Shown: positions 15,872-23,359 of the stretch, piece after piece
Position numbering within the stretch: the first letter of the stretch is position 1
How the letters are laid out: each line of letters begins with the position of its first letter
NCBI GenBank assembly: GCA_002421645.1
Contig: DIST01000006.1
Location: forward strand, 1 to 28,069
Source of the DNA: Flavobacterium sp. UBA6203
GTDB lineage: Bacteria > Bacteroidota > Bacteroidia > Flavobacteriales > Flavobacteriaceae
Reading direction: 5' to 3'
Length of the DNA stretch: 28,069 nt
Notes under the pieces: model-generated
What the model saw: only the letters and a program-made list of their open reading frames with translations
The model's database searches: none
What the model was told of the DNA's origin: nothing
Program-made: the position numbers and the translations under genes

Positions 15872-16641
15872 TGATTGAAGTAAAAAATATCGTAAAAAAG
15901 TTTGGCGAACAAACCGTTTTAAAAGGAGTTTCCACTCGTTTTGAAGCCGGAATGACCAATCTAATCATTGGACAAAGTGGCTCTGGGAAAACTGTTTTCT
16001 TAAAATCGTTATTAGGAATTCATACGCCAGATAGTGGCACTATTTCTTTCGATGGTAGAATTTATTCGGAACTTTCAAATGATGAAAGACGTGAGTTAAG
16101 AACCGAAATTGGAATGGTATTTCAAGGAAGTGCGCTTTTTGACAGTATGACCGTTGAGGAAAATATTGGGTTTCCATTAAAAATGTTTACCAATAAATCA
16201 GCCAAAGAGATAAAAGAACGTGTTGATTTTGTGATTGATAGAGTTCATCTGGTTAATGCACATCAAAAACGTCCTTCTGAAATTTCAGGAGGAATGCAAA
16301 AACGTGTCGCGATTGCTAGAGCTATTGTAAATAATCCGAAATATTTGTTTTGTGATGAGCCTAACTCAGGCTTAGACCCAAAAACAGCGATTGTAATTGA
16401 CAATTTGATTCAGGAAATCACTCAAGAATACAACATTACTACTGTGATTAACACGCACGATATGAATTCGGTAATGGAAATCGGAGAGAAAATTGTGTTC
16501 TTAAAAAATGGTTTATTAGAATGGGAAGGCTCCAACAAAGAAATATTCAAAACCGATAACGAAGCTGTTACCGATTTTGTATACTCTTCAGAATTATTCA
16601 AACGTGTTCGAAAAATGTATTTGGAAGATGATGTGAAATAG
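15871..16641 (+). CDS. MlaF-like ABC transporter ATP-binding protein
   Basis: The ATG at 15871 overlaps the permease stop by one base, which sets the start; the longer frame from 15811 lies inside the permease gene. The 256-residue protein has Walker A GQSGSGKT (34-41), the Q-loop MVFQGSALF, the signature SGGMQKR, Walker B LFCDEP followed by NSGLDP, and the switch His in INTHDM. These are the features of the MlaF group that powers MlaE lipid transporters. Coupled translation with the permease gives a stable ratio. The gene ends two bases from the convergent manC with no terminator between. Confidence 0.95.
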   Translation: MIEVKNIVKKFGEQTVLKGVSTRFEAGMTNLIIGQSGSGKTVFLKSLLGIHTPDSGTISFDGRIYSELSNDERRELRTEIGMVFQGSALFDSMTVEENIGFPLKMFTNKSAKEIKERVDFVIDRVHLVNAHQKRPSEISGGMQKRVAIARAIVNNPKYLFCDEPNSGLDPKTAIVIDNLIQEITQEYNITTVINTHDMNSVMEIGEKIVFLKNGLLEWEGSNKEIFKTDNEAVTDFVYSSELFKRVRKMYLEDDVK

Positions 16642-16643
16642 TA

Positions 16644-17699
16644 CTACTGAATTTTAGATACTATTTGCTTGATATCTTGCTCTTTATTTTTTGGATAAAT
16701 CAACAAAACATCGTCTTTATCTACGATAATATAATCGGTTAAACCATCAATTACTACTAATTTTTTACCTTCAGTTCGGATGATGTTATTGGTTGCATTT
16801 TCTAAATAAACCGACGCATTTACTACAGCATTTTCTTGTTCGTCTTTTGGTAATTTATCGTATAAAGAACCCCAAGTTCCTAAATCATTCCAATCGAAAG
16901 TTGCAGGTAAAACGTAAACATTTTGTGCTTTTTCTAAAATAGCATAATCTACTGAAATGTTTTGGGCTAACGGATAATTATCTCTGATAAAAGCTTCTTC
17001 TTTTGGGGTATTTAAAACCTCATAACCATTCATAAAATGATCGTACATCACCGGCTGAAATTCTTCATACGCTTTTAAAACTGATTTCGCACTCCAAACG
17101 AAAATCCCTGCATTCCAAAGGAAGTTTCGGCTCTGGATGAATTTTCTTGCAGTTGCATAATCTGGCTTTTCTCTGAACTGCTTTACTTTTTTGATAGGAC
17201 GCGAATCTAATTTATCGAATTCGATATAACCATAACCTGTGTTGGCAAACGTTGGTAAAATTCCTAAAGTCATCAAATTTTCGTCGCGTTCACAAAAATC
17301 AAATGCATACTGAAGATTAGAACAAAACTGTAACTCATCTTCAATCCAATGATCAGAAGGCGCCACTACCATAATGGCATCTGGATTTTGTTTTTTAATT
17401 TTTAAAGAAGCGTATAAAATACAAGGTGCTGTATTTCGCATAGCAGGTTCTAAAACAATTTGCTCTTGCTGTATCATAGGCAATTGTTCCAAAACGATAT
17501 CATTATAAACTTCGTTTGTGAGAATCAAAATGTTTTCTTTAGGAATAATTTGAGACAAACGAGTGAAAGTCTTTTGAATCAAAGTTTCACCTGTTCCTAA
17601 CATATCATGAAATTGCTTTGGAAACTCGGTTGTACTAACTGGCCAAAAGCGAGAACCAACTCCTCCAGCCATTATGATTGCGTAATAATTTTTGTTCAT
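16644..17699 (-). CDS. manC: Mannose-1-phosphate guanylyltransferase
   Basis: The 351-residue protein makes GDP-mannose from mannose-1-phosphate and GTP for cell-surface polysaccharide and glycoprotein synthesis. It opens with the nucleotidyltransferase signature MAGGVGSRFWPVSTTEFPKQF (GxGxR...PK) and contains VVAPSDHWI and FLWNAGIFVW, the sugar-binding FLWNxGIF type motif. It lacks the C-terminal cupin that gives phosphomannose isomerase activity in bifunctional ManC/AlgA proteins, so it is monofunctional. It is the last gene of a tightly packed minus-strand run, 18 bases after the SprT-like gene. GDP-mannose or its GDP-fucose derivative could serve glycosyltransferases such as the one at 13163, but no direct link is visible. 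Confidence 0.95.
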   Translation of the reverse strand: MNKNYYAIIMAGGVGSRFWPVSTTEFPKQFHDMLGTGETLIQKTFTRLSQIIPKENILILTNEVYNDIVLEQLPMIQQEQIVLEPAMRNTAPCILYASLKIKKQNPDAIMVVAPSDHWIEDELQFCSNLQYAFDFCERDENLMTLGILPTFANTGYGYIEFDKLDSRPIKKVKQFREKPDYATARKFIQSRNFLWNAGIFVWSAKSVLKAYEEFQPVMYDHFMNGYEVLNTPKEEAFIRDNYPLAQNISVDYAILEKAQNVYVLPATFDWNDLGTWGSLYDKLPKDEQENAVVNASVYLENATNNIIRTEGKKLVVIDGLTDYIIVDKDDVLLIYPKNKEQDIKQIVSKIQ

Positions 17700-17717
17700 T
17701 TTGTATGTTTTTTGTTG

Positions 17718-18326
17718 CTAGAACTTATTCGGCAACAATTCTACTTCGGCATTGGGTTGAAACAAATACAAACGTCCCGAACTAATTTCTAAACATTCAT
17801 ATCGTTTTACTCGCAATGCTATTTTCTTGAAAATTTTTCCATTGTGAATTCTAAAATGACTTCCCATTGGAATTTCAAAGATATAATTTTTATCGGTTTC
17901 TTTTTGGTCAAATAGTTTTAAAGCGATGGCTAATTTTGCATCAGTATCGCTACTTGCTTTCGGATTTCTAAAATGTTTGGCAAGTAATGGCAACAATTGA
18001 TTTGGAAATATTTCAGGACGAATAAACGGCACCATCATTCTTTGAAAAGTGAGTTTCCATTCATCTCCATGCGGTTTTATGTTACGACCATATTTTTCGA
18101 AAGCTACCAAATGCGCAATTTCATGAATTAGAGTTATTAGGAATCGATATTTATTTAAACTAGCATTTACCGTAATCAGATGATAACCTTTCGCATCTTT
18201 ACGATAATCGCCATGACGGGTTTGACGCTCATTAACGATTTTAAGATGTACATGATTCGCTTTGATTAACTCAAAACAAGGATGAACTGCGTGTTCAGGA
18301 AGATATTTTTTTAATACGTCACTCAA
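17718..18326 (-). CDS. SprT-like zinc metalloprotease-domain protein
   Basis: This 202-residue protein shows the SprT-like core HEIAH at 68-72 followed by YGRNIKPHGDEW with a further His (86) as likely zinc ligand. SprT/SPRTN-related proteins include DNA-protein crosslink proteases in eukaryotes; the bacterial roles are not settled. The start is TTG at 18326: the frame has no ATG upstream near enough, and the first residues after it (SDVLKKYLPEH) look like a complete family N-terminus. It begins two bases after the stop of the SDR gene, which fits translational coupling and may explain use of a weak start. The C-terminal zinc-ribbon seen in some SprT proteins is absent. Confidence 0.9.
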   Translation of the reverse strand: MSDVLKKYLPEHAVHPCFELIKANHVHLKIVNERQTRHGDYRKDAKGYHLITVNASLNKYRFLITLIHEIAHLVAFEKYGRNIKPHGDEWKLTFQRMMVPFIRPEIFPNQLLPLLAKHFRNPKASSDTDAKLAIALKLFDQKETDKNYIFEIPMGSHFRIHNGKIFKKIALRVKRYECLEISSGRLYLFQPNAEVELLPNKF

Positions 18327-18328
18327 TT

Positions 18329-19012
18329 TTATGGCGTTGAAGATGAAACTTGCAATACTTTTCCGTTATAATATTTGTTTCCAGTTAAGGCAAAATTGAA
18401 AATATAATCTGCCATTTCTTTTGCTGAAAGTGGCGCTTCGTAACCTGGAAAAGCTTCTTGTAACATTTCGGTATTAACTGCTCCAAGTGCTAAAACATTG
18501 AAAGCAATTCCTTGTTCTTTATATTCTTCCGCTAACAATTCAGATAACGTAATTACAGCTCCTTTACTTGACGAATAAGCTGCTAAACCAGCGAATTTCA
18601 TACTTCCTTGAATGCCTCCCATAGAACTAATAGTTACCACATGACTTCCTTTTTCCATGAATGAAATACAGATTTTTGTTAATTCGGCAACAGCAAAAAC
18701 ATTGACTTTGTAGATATTTTGAAATTCCTCTGAACTTATTTGTGTAAACGGTTTATGCAATAAACTTCCTGCGTTATGAATTAAAACATCTACTTTTTTC
18801 CAAGTTCTGTTAATGAAATTTTCAACCTGAAGTAATTCTTCTGGATTTGAAATATCAATTGACAAACAAGTTATGTTTTGATTTTCGATTAACTCTTTTG
18901 GTGTTTTTCTAGAAATAGCTAATACTTGATGACCAGCATTAGCAAATTGCAAGGCTAATTCATAACCAATTCCTCTAGAAGTTCCGGTTATGATGATGTT
19001 TTTACTTTTCAT
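18329..19012 (-). CDS. Short-chain dehydrogenase/reductase (SDR) family oxidoreductase
   Basis: The 227-residue protein has the classical SDR arrangement: nucleotide-binding TGTSRGIG at 9-16, NAG at 80-82, a catalytic Ser at about 129-130, and YSSSK with Tyr146 and Lys150. SDRs are NAD(P)H-dependent oxidoreductases; Arg in the glycine motif hints at NADPH, weakly. The substrate cannot be predicted. The ATG overlaps the stop of the M28 peptidase gene by 11 bases and the gene ends two bases before the SprT-like start, so it is in the middle of a four-gene operon with no obvious shared pathway. Confidence 0.93.
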   Translation of the reverse strand: MKSKNIIITGTSRGIGYELALQFANAGHQVLAISRKTPKELIENQNITCLSIDISNPEELLQVENFINRTWKKVDVLIHNAGSLLHKPFTQISSEEFQNIYKVNVFAVAELTKICISFMEKGSHVVTISSMGGIQGSMKFAGLAAYSSSKGAVITLSELLAEEYKEQGIAFNVLALGAVNTEMLQEAFPGYEAPLSAKEMADYIFNFALTGNKYYNGKVLQVSSSTP

Positions 19013-19964
19013 TTAATTTTATTTCTTTTTTTGGAGCGTTTATCATTCTTTCCAAAACTGGAATTGTTTTTGTAATCACGGTCGTCATGTGTTTGGTATC
19101 CATCAATTCAAACTCATCATCTGGTTGGTGATAGAATTGGAAATTTTCAAAATCGAAAGTCGAAACAGTTTGTGCTGGGACATTAAATTCAGTGAAAAAC
19201 GGATAATTATCAGATGCTCTGAATAGCATGTATTTGGTTTCAATTGGCAAATAACCCACTAACTTTTCTCCTGCATATTCGTTCATCTTTGTTGCCATGT
19301 TGGATTTTCCAAAACCTGTCAAATAGAAATCCATTCCTTTGTCTTTCATAGGCACTCCAATCATTTCAAAATTGAACATAAAATACAAATCCATTTTTTG
19401 TTCTTTCAATTTAGCAGCCAAATGTTTTGATCCTAAAAGTCCTTTTTCTTCAGCCGAAAAAAACACAAAAAGAATACTTCTTTTATTGTTTTTAAATTTT
19501 GCGAAATATTTTGCTACTTCGGTTACTGCTGTAGTTCCAGAAGCATTGTCATTTGCTCCATTTCCAATATCATCGCCATTTACAGCTGCAATTTTTCCAA
19601 TATGATCATAATGCGCACCAATAATAACAAATTCATTTTTTAACTCTTTATCGTTCCCTTCGATATAACCAACTACGTTGTAAGAAGTTTTATCAAAATT
19701 AGAAAGTGTATCGCGATACGTTTTAAAATAAGGCTTAATTCCGTTCTCTTTTAAAAGATTTTCTAAATATACAGTTGCTAATTCAATACCCTCACTACCT
19801 GAATCTCTTCCTTCTAACTCATCCGAAGTTAAATAAGACAAAGTTTTGATTACATTTCCTTCTTCAACTTGGTAATTGAAATTAGAAATGTTTTTCGAAG
19901 TAACATTGGTTTGTGCATGCAATGACAATCCAACGAGAGAAATTAGGAATACGATTTTTTTCAT
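19002..19964 (-). CDS. M28 family zinc peptidase, exported
   Basis: The start is set at the ATG at 19964, giving 320 residues with the signal peptide MKKIVFLISLVGLSLHA; the longer frame from 20033 would run through the terminator of pdhC. The M28 zinc ligands are visible in order: GAHYDHIG (His and Asp), GANDNASGT (bridging Asp), the catalytic Glu pair in SAEEKGLLGS, and a late His region (FQFYHQPDDEFE). M28 peptidases are aminopeptidases or related exopeptidases of the periplasm or cell surface. No type IX sorting domain is present, so it is likely periplasmic. First gene of the minus-strand run towards manC. Confidence 0.93.
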   Translation of the reverse strand: MKKIVFLISLVGLSLHAQTNVTSKNISNFNYQVEEGNVIKTLSYLTSDELEGRDSGSEGIELATVYLENLLKENGIKPYFKTYRDTLSNFDKTSYNVVGYIEGNDKELKNEFVIIGAHYDHIGKIAAVNGDDIGNGANDNASGTTAVTEVAKYFAKFKNNKRSILFVFFSAEEKGLLGSKHLAAKLKEQKMDLYFMFNFEMIGVPMKDKGMDFYLTGFGKSNMATKMNEYAGEKLVGYLPIETKYMLFRASDNYPFFTEFNVPAQTVSTFDFENFQFYHQPDDEFELMDTKHMTTVITKTIPVLERMINAPKKEIKLNEK

Positions 19965-19981
19965 AGTTTTTAGTTTTAAGT

Positions 19982-20015
19982 AAAAATAAAAAAATCCCGA
20001 GTAAATCGGGATTTT
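19982..20015 (-). terminator. Rho-independent terminator after pdhC
   Basis: On the minus strand a 10-bp stem (AAAATCCCGA paired with TCGGGATTTT) with a 5-base loop is followed by a T7-A-T5 tract, 21 bases after the pdhC stop. It separates pdhC from the M28 gene. Confidence 0.88.
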
Positions 20016-20036
20016 GTATGATAAATTTAACACTTA

Positions 20037-21644
20037 TTAGGCTAACATCGTTACTGGATTTTCCATAAACGCTTTGAACGTTTGTAAGAATTGAGCTCCT
20101 GTTGCTCCGTCCACTGTTCTGTGGTCGCAAGCTAAAGTAACTGTCATTGTGTTTCCAACTACGATTTGACCATTTTTAACTACTGGTTTTTCAATAATAG
20201 CACCAACAGATAAAATAGCTGAATTTGGTTGATTGATAATCGATGTAAACGATTGAATTCCGAACATTCCTAAGTTTGAAATAGTGAATGTACTTCCTTC
20301 CATTTCTGCTGGTTGAATTTTTTTAGATTTTGCTTTTCCAGCTAAGTCTTTCACATTTGCACCAATTTGAGTTAAACTCATTTGGTCTGTAAATTTCAAC
20401 ACAGGAACCATTAAACCGTCTTCAACAGCAACAGCAACACCAATATTCACGTGGTGATTGATAACCATTGCATCTTCTCTCCATTGTGAATTTACTTGTG
20501 GATGTTTTTTCAATGCCATCGCACTCGCTTTGATTACCATATCGTTGAAAGAAACTTTCGTATCTGGTAATCCGTTAATCATATTTCTTGAAGCAATTGC
20601 ATTGTCCATATCTAACTCGATTGTTAAATAGTAATGCGGTGCAGTAAATTTAGATTCTGATAATCGTCTCGCAATGGTTTTACGCATTTGCGAATTTTTG
20701 ATTTCTTCTTGAAATACTTCTCCTGCTGGAACAAATGGTTTAACTGCTGCAACGGCATTTGTAGCTTCTGCAACGGCTTGAGATGGAGTTGCAACTGCAG
20801 ATGGTGAGAAATTCTCCACATCTGATTTTACAATTCTTCCATTCTCACCAGAACCTTTTACTTGAGATAAGTTGATTCCTTTATCTTGAGCAATTTTTTT
20901 AGCTAATGGAGAAGCGAAAACTCTACCTTCTGAGTTAGAAGCTGGGAGTTGGGAGTTGGAAGTAGTTTCTGCTTGAGCAACTTCTTTTACTTCTTCAGTT
21001 TTTGGAGCTTCAGCCACAGCGCCAACTTTGTAGTTAGCCGCAATACCTGAAACATCAGTTCCTGCTGGACCTAAAATAGCTAAAATTGTATCTACTGGAG
21101 CAGAATCACCTTCTTGAACTCCGATATATAATAACGTTCCTGCATTGAAAGATTCGAATTCCATCGTAGCTTTATCCGTTTCGATTTCAGCTAAAATATC
21201 GCCTTCTTTTACAGTATCTCCCACTTTTTTCAACCAAGTTGCAACTGTTCCTGTTGTCATAGTATCAGACAAACGAGGCATCGTTACCACTTTTACACCA
21301 GCTGGAATTTCAACTGCTGCTGAAGTTGGTTTGGCTTCTTCTACTACTTTTTCTTCTTTAGTTTCAGTCACTGTTCCGCCACTTAATAAAGCAGAAATAT
21401 CTTCACCTGCTGAACCAATGATAGCTAACAACGAATCTACTGGAGCCGATTGTCCTTCCTGAATTCCGATGTGTAATAAAACACCATCATAGAAAGATTC
21501 AAATTCCATTGTAGCTTTATCCGTTTCAATTTCGGCAAGAATATCACCAGTTTTGATTGTATCACCCACTTTTTTTAACCAAGTTGCTACAACTCCTTCG
21601 GTCATCGTATCACTCAAACGGGGCATTGTTATAATTTGTGCCAT
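20037..21644 (-). CDS. pdhC: Pyruvate dehydrogenase E2, dihydrolipoamide acetyltransferase with two lipoyl domains
   Basis: The 535-residue chain has two lipoyl domains (about 1-77 and 118-192) with lipoylated lysines Lys43 and Lys158 in identical ETDKATMEFES motifs, a peripheral-subunit (E3)-binding domain (about 243-282, VFASPLAKKIAQDKG), and a C-terminal acetyltransferase domain ending in DHRTVDGATGAQFL. It transfers the acetyl group from E1 to CoA in the pyruvate dehydrogenase core. It starts 5 bases after pdhA. The linker before the E3-binding domain holds SNSQLPASN (229-237), encoded by the heptad DNA repeat. Pyruvate rather than another 2-oxo acid is inferred from the neighbouring E1-alpha. 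Confidence 0.96.
   Translation of the reverse strand: MAQIITMPRLSDTMTEGVVATWLKKVGDTIKTGDILAEIETDKATMEFESFYDGVLLHIGIQEGQSAPVDSLLAIIGSAGEDISALLSGGTVTETKEEKVVEEAKPTSAAVEIPAGVKVVTMPRLSDTMTTGTVATWLKKVGDTVKEGDILAEIETDKATMEFESFNAGTLLYIGVQEGDSAPVDTILAILGPAGTDVSGIAANYKVGAVAEAPKTEEVKEVAQAETTSNSQLPASNSEGRVFASPLAKKIAQDKGINLSQVKGSGENGRIVKSDVENFSPSAVATPSQAVAEATNAVAAVKPFVPAGEVFQEEIKNSQMRKTIARRLSESKFTAPHYYLTIELDMDNAIASRNMINGLPDTKVSFNDMVIKASAMALKKHPQVNSQWREDAMVINHHVNIGVAVAVEDGLMVPVLKFTDQMSLTQIGANVKDLAGKAKSKKIQPAEMEGSTFTISNLGMFGIQSFTSIINQPNSAILSVGAIIEKPVVKNGQIVVGNTMTVTLACDHRTVDGATGAQFLQTFKAFMENPVTMLA
20934..20961. repeat. Heptanucleotide tandem repeat inside pdhC
   Basis: Four 7-base units, GTTAGAA, GCTGGGA, GTTGGGA and GTTGGAA on the + strand, the same family as at 12571-12598. 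On the coding (minus) strand they are translated in frame as part of the Ala/Glu/Lys-rich linker. Confidence 0.75.
21121..21295 (-). repeat. Lipoyl-domain coding repeat, second domain
   Basis: This segment coding for the second lipoyl domain of PdhC aligns with 21466-21640 at a fixed offset of 345 bases. Long runs are identical or differ mainly at third codon positions. Confidence 0.7.
21466..21640 (-). repeat. Lipoyl-domain coding repeat, first domain
   Basis: Partner of 21121-21295. The two domains arose by internal duplication, as is common in E2 proteins. Confidence 0.7.
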
Positions 21645-21649
21645 AGTCC

Positions 21650-22648
21650 TTATAATTTATGTGGAATGAAAGGATAATTTTCTTGTTCGTACACTACGTC
21701 ATACAACTGTTGTGCTTCTGGGAATGGAGATTCTTCAGCGAATTTTTCACATTCAGCAACTAAATCAGCTACTCTTTGATCGATTGCTTCGATTTCAGCA
21801 TCTGTAGCATAACCGTTTTCTTTGATAATATCTAAAACTTGAGTAATTGGGTCGATTTTTTTATATTCTTCCACTTCCTCTTTTGTTCTATATAACTGTG
21901 CATCAGACATTGAGTGTCCTCTGTAACGGTATGTTTTCATTTCTAAGAATGTAGGTCCGTCTCCACGACGAGCTCTTTCCATTGCTTCATGCATTGCTTC
22001 AGCCACTTTCACCGGATTCATCCCATCAACTGGTCCGCAAGGCATTTCATAACCTAAACCAAGTTTCCATATATCGGTATGATTAGCCGTTCTTTCAACA
22101 GAAGTTCCCATCGCATATCCGTTATTTTCACAAATGAAAACAACTGGTAATTTCCAATTCATTGCCATGTTGAAAGCTTCATGTAAAGAACCTTGACGTG
22201 CCGCACCATCACCAAAATAGGTCAATGTAACACCACCCGTTTCAAAATATTTATCTGCAAAAGCCATACCAGCACCTACTGGAATTTGCGCTCCAACGAT
22301 ACCGTGTCCTCCATAGAAACCATGTTCTTTAGAGAAAATATGCATCGATCCACCCATACCTTTAGAAGTACCTGTAGCTTTTCCGTACAATTCTGCCATA
22401 ACTCTTCTTGGATCTACACCCATTCCAATTGGCTGAACGTGATTACGATAAGCGGTAATCATTTTATCTTTAGACAAGTCCATTGCATGTAAAGCTCCAG
22501 CTAAAACAGCTTCTTGCCCATTGTATAAATGCAAAAATCCTCTAACTTTTTGTTGGATATAAACAGCAGCAAGTTTATCTTCAAACTTTCTCCAAAATAA
22601 CATATCCTCATACCATTTTAGGTAAACTTCTCTTGTAATTGGTTTCAT
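21650..22648 (-). CDS. pdhA: Pyruvate dehydrogenase E1 component, alpha subunit
   Basis: The 332-residue protein is the alpha chain of a heterotetrameric (alpha2-beta2) E1. It decarboxylates pyruvate with thiamine diphosphate and reductively acetylates the lipoyl arm of E2. The TPP/Mg motif runs from GDGAARQGSLHEAFN to CENNGYAMGTSV, and TYRYRGHSMSDAQLYR is the conserved phosphorylation-loop region of E1-alpha. IYNGQEAVLAGAL-type N-terminal sequence (LYNGQEAV) is also typical. It is directly followed by pdhC with a 5-base gap. The E1-beta gene (pdhB) normally needed is not adjacent, so it must lie elsewhere. A 162-base gap upstream holds a -7 element. Confidence 0.96.
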   Translation of the reverse strand: MKPITREVYLKWYEDMLFWRKFEDKLAAVYIQQKVRGFLHLYNGQEAVLAGALHAMDLSKDKMITAYRNHVQPIGMGVDPRRVMAELYGKATGTSKGMGGSMHIFSKEHGFYGGHGIVGAQIPVGAGMAFADKYFETGGVTLTYFGDGAARQGSLHEAFNMAMNWKLPVVFICENNGYAMGTSVERTANHTDIWKLGLGYEMPCGPVDGMNPVKVAEAMHEAMERARRGDGPTFLEMKTYRYRGHSMSDAQLYRTKEEVEEYKKIDPITQVLDIIKENGYATDAEIEAIDQRVADLVAECEKFAEESPFPEAQQLYDVVYEQENYPFIPHKL

Positions 22649-22718
22649 TTTTAGTTTGTTTTTTAATACAATTGAACTGCAAACAATATAACATAATCAT
22701 TCGCAATTTTACGAACAG

Positions 22719-22726
22719 CAAAAATA
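22719..22726 (-). promoter_or_regulatory. -7 promoter element upstream of pdhA
   Basis: TATTTTTG on the minus strand matches TAnnTTTG exactly, about 70 bases before the pdhA ATG. No TTG is seen at the -33 distance. Confidence 0.35.
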
Positions 22727-22810
22727 CTACATAGAACCTGATTGAAAAAATTAAATTCTACGATTTTTGTATTTTTTATAACAAAATCGATAAAAAAAGT
22801 TACGAAATCG

Positions 22811-23290
22811 TTATAGATGATTCTTGTCGAAAACTAATGGTAGGATATTTTTTAATGAATCTGATTTATAAATATCTCCTTTTGCTCCCATAAAGAAAAT
22901 TGCAATTGGTGTATCTTGTTTGAATTCGTACTCAGCGATTGCTTGTCTACAGCTACCACAGGGCGGGATTGGTTCTTCTAAATCTCTGTCTTGTGGTGAT
23001 GCTGTGATGAACATTTTTACAATTTTAGCGTTTGGATAAGTTGAACCCGCATAAAAAATAGCCACACGTTCCGCACATAAACCAGAAGGATAAGCTGCAT
23101 TTTCTTGATTAGAGCCTTGAATTACGATTCCATTATCAAGAAGAATAGCTGCTCCAACGGTGAATTTAGAATAAGGCGCATAGGCTTTACTTCTTGCTTC
23201 AAATGCTTGAGTCATTAAATTTGTTTCTTCTTGAGACAATTCGTCTTTTGATAGTACCGAAATGGTAGTGTTTATTGAAATTTGCTTCAT
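22811..23290 (-). CDS. cdd: Cytidine deaminase
   Basis: The 159-residue protein has both zinc motifs of homotetrameric-type cytidine deaminases: CAE (Cys72, catalytic Glu74) in SGLCAERVAIFYAGS, and PCGSCRQAI (Cys111, Cys114). It deaminates cytidine and deoxycytidine to uridine forms in pyrimidine salvage. The ATG at 23290 is chosen over a TTG seven codons upstream because that TTG lies inside the porV terminator hairpin. With only 17 bases between the hairpin T-run region and the ATG, an independent promoter is hard to place, so expression may depend on incomplete termination after porV. Confidence 0.96.
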   Translation of the reverse strand: MKQISINTTISVLSKDELSQEETNLMTQAFEARSKAYAPYSKFTVGAAILLDNGIVIQGSNQENAAYPSGLCAERVAIFYAGSTYPNAKIVKMFITASPQDRDLEEPIPPCGSCRQAIAEYEFKQDTPIAIFFMGAKGDIYKSDSLKNILPLVFDKNHL

Positions 23291-23298
23291 ATGTAAGG

Positions 23299-23331
23299 AA
23301 AAAAAATCCAAATTCTAAATTGAGAATTTGG
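23299..23331 (-). terminator. Rho-independent terminator after porV
   Basis: On the minus strand a perfect 9-bp stem (CCAAATTCT paired with AGAATTTGG) with a 6-base loop is followed by A and then eight T's, between porV and cdd. Confidence 0.88.
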
Positions 23332-23359
23332 ATATCTTGATTAAATTATTTTTATAAAT

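Noticed and set aside
19339..19605. 88-residue plus-strand frame antisense to the M28 peptidase
   Set aside because: Shadow of the zinc-ligand coding region on the other strand; no start context.
21145..21462. 105-residue plus-strand frame antisense to pdhC
   Set aside because: Its Ser/Thr/Val-rich sequence is the reverse complement of the lipoyl-domain and linker codons.
22193..22492. 99-residue plus-strand frame antisense to pdhA
   Set aside because: Overlaps the TPP-binding region of a clear gene; composition is that of a shadow frame.
22761..22789. Inverted repeat CGATTTTTGT / ACAAAATCG downstream of cdd on the minus strand
   Set aside because: The stem is AT-rich with a bulge and no T-run follows it directly, so a terminator call is not supported.
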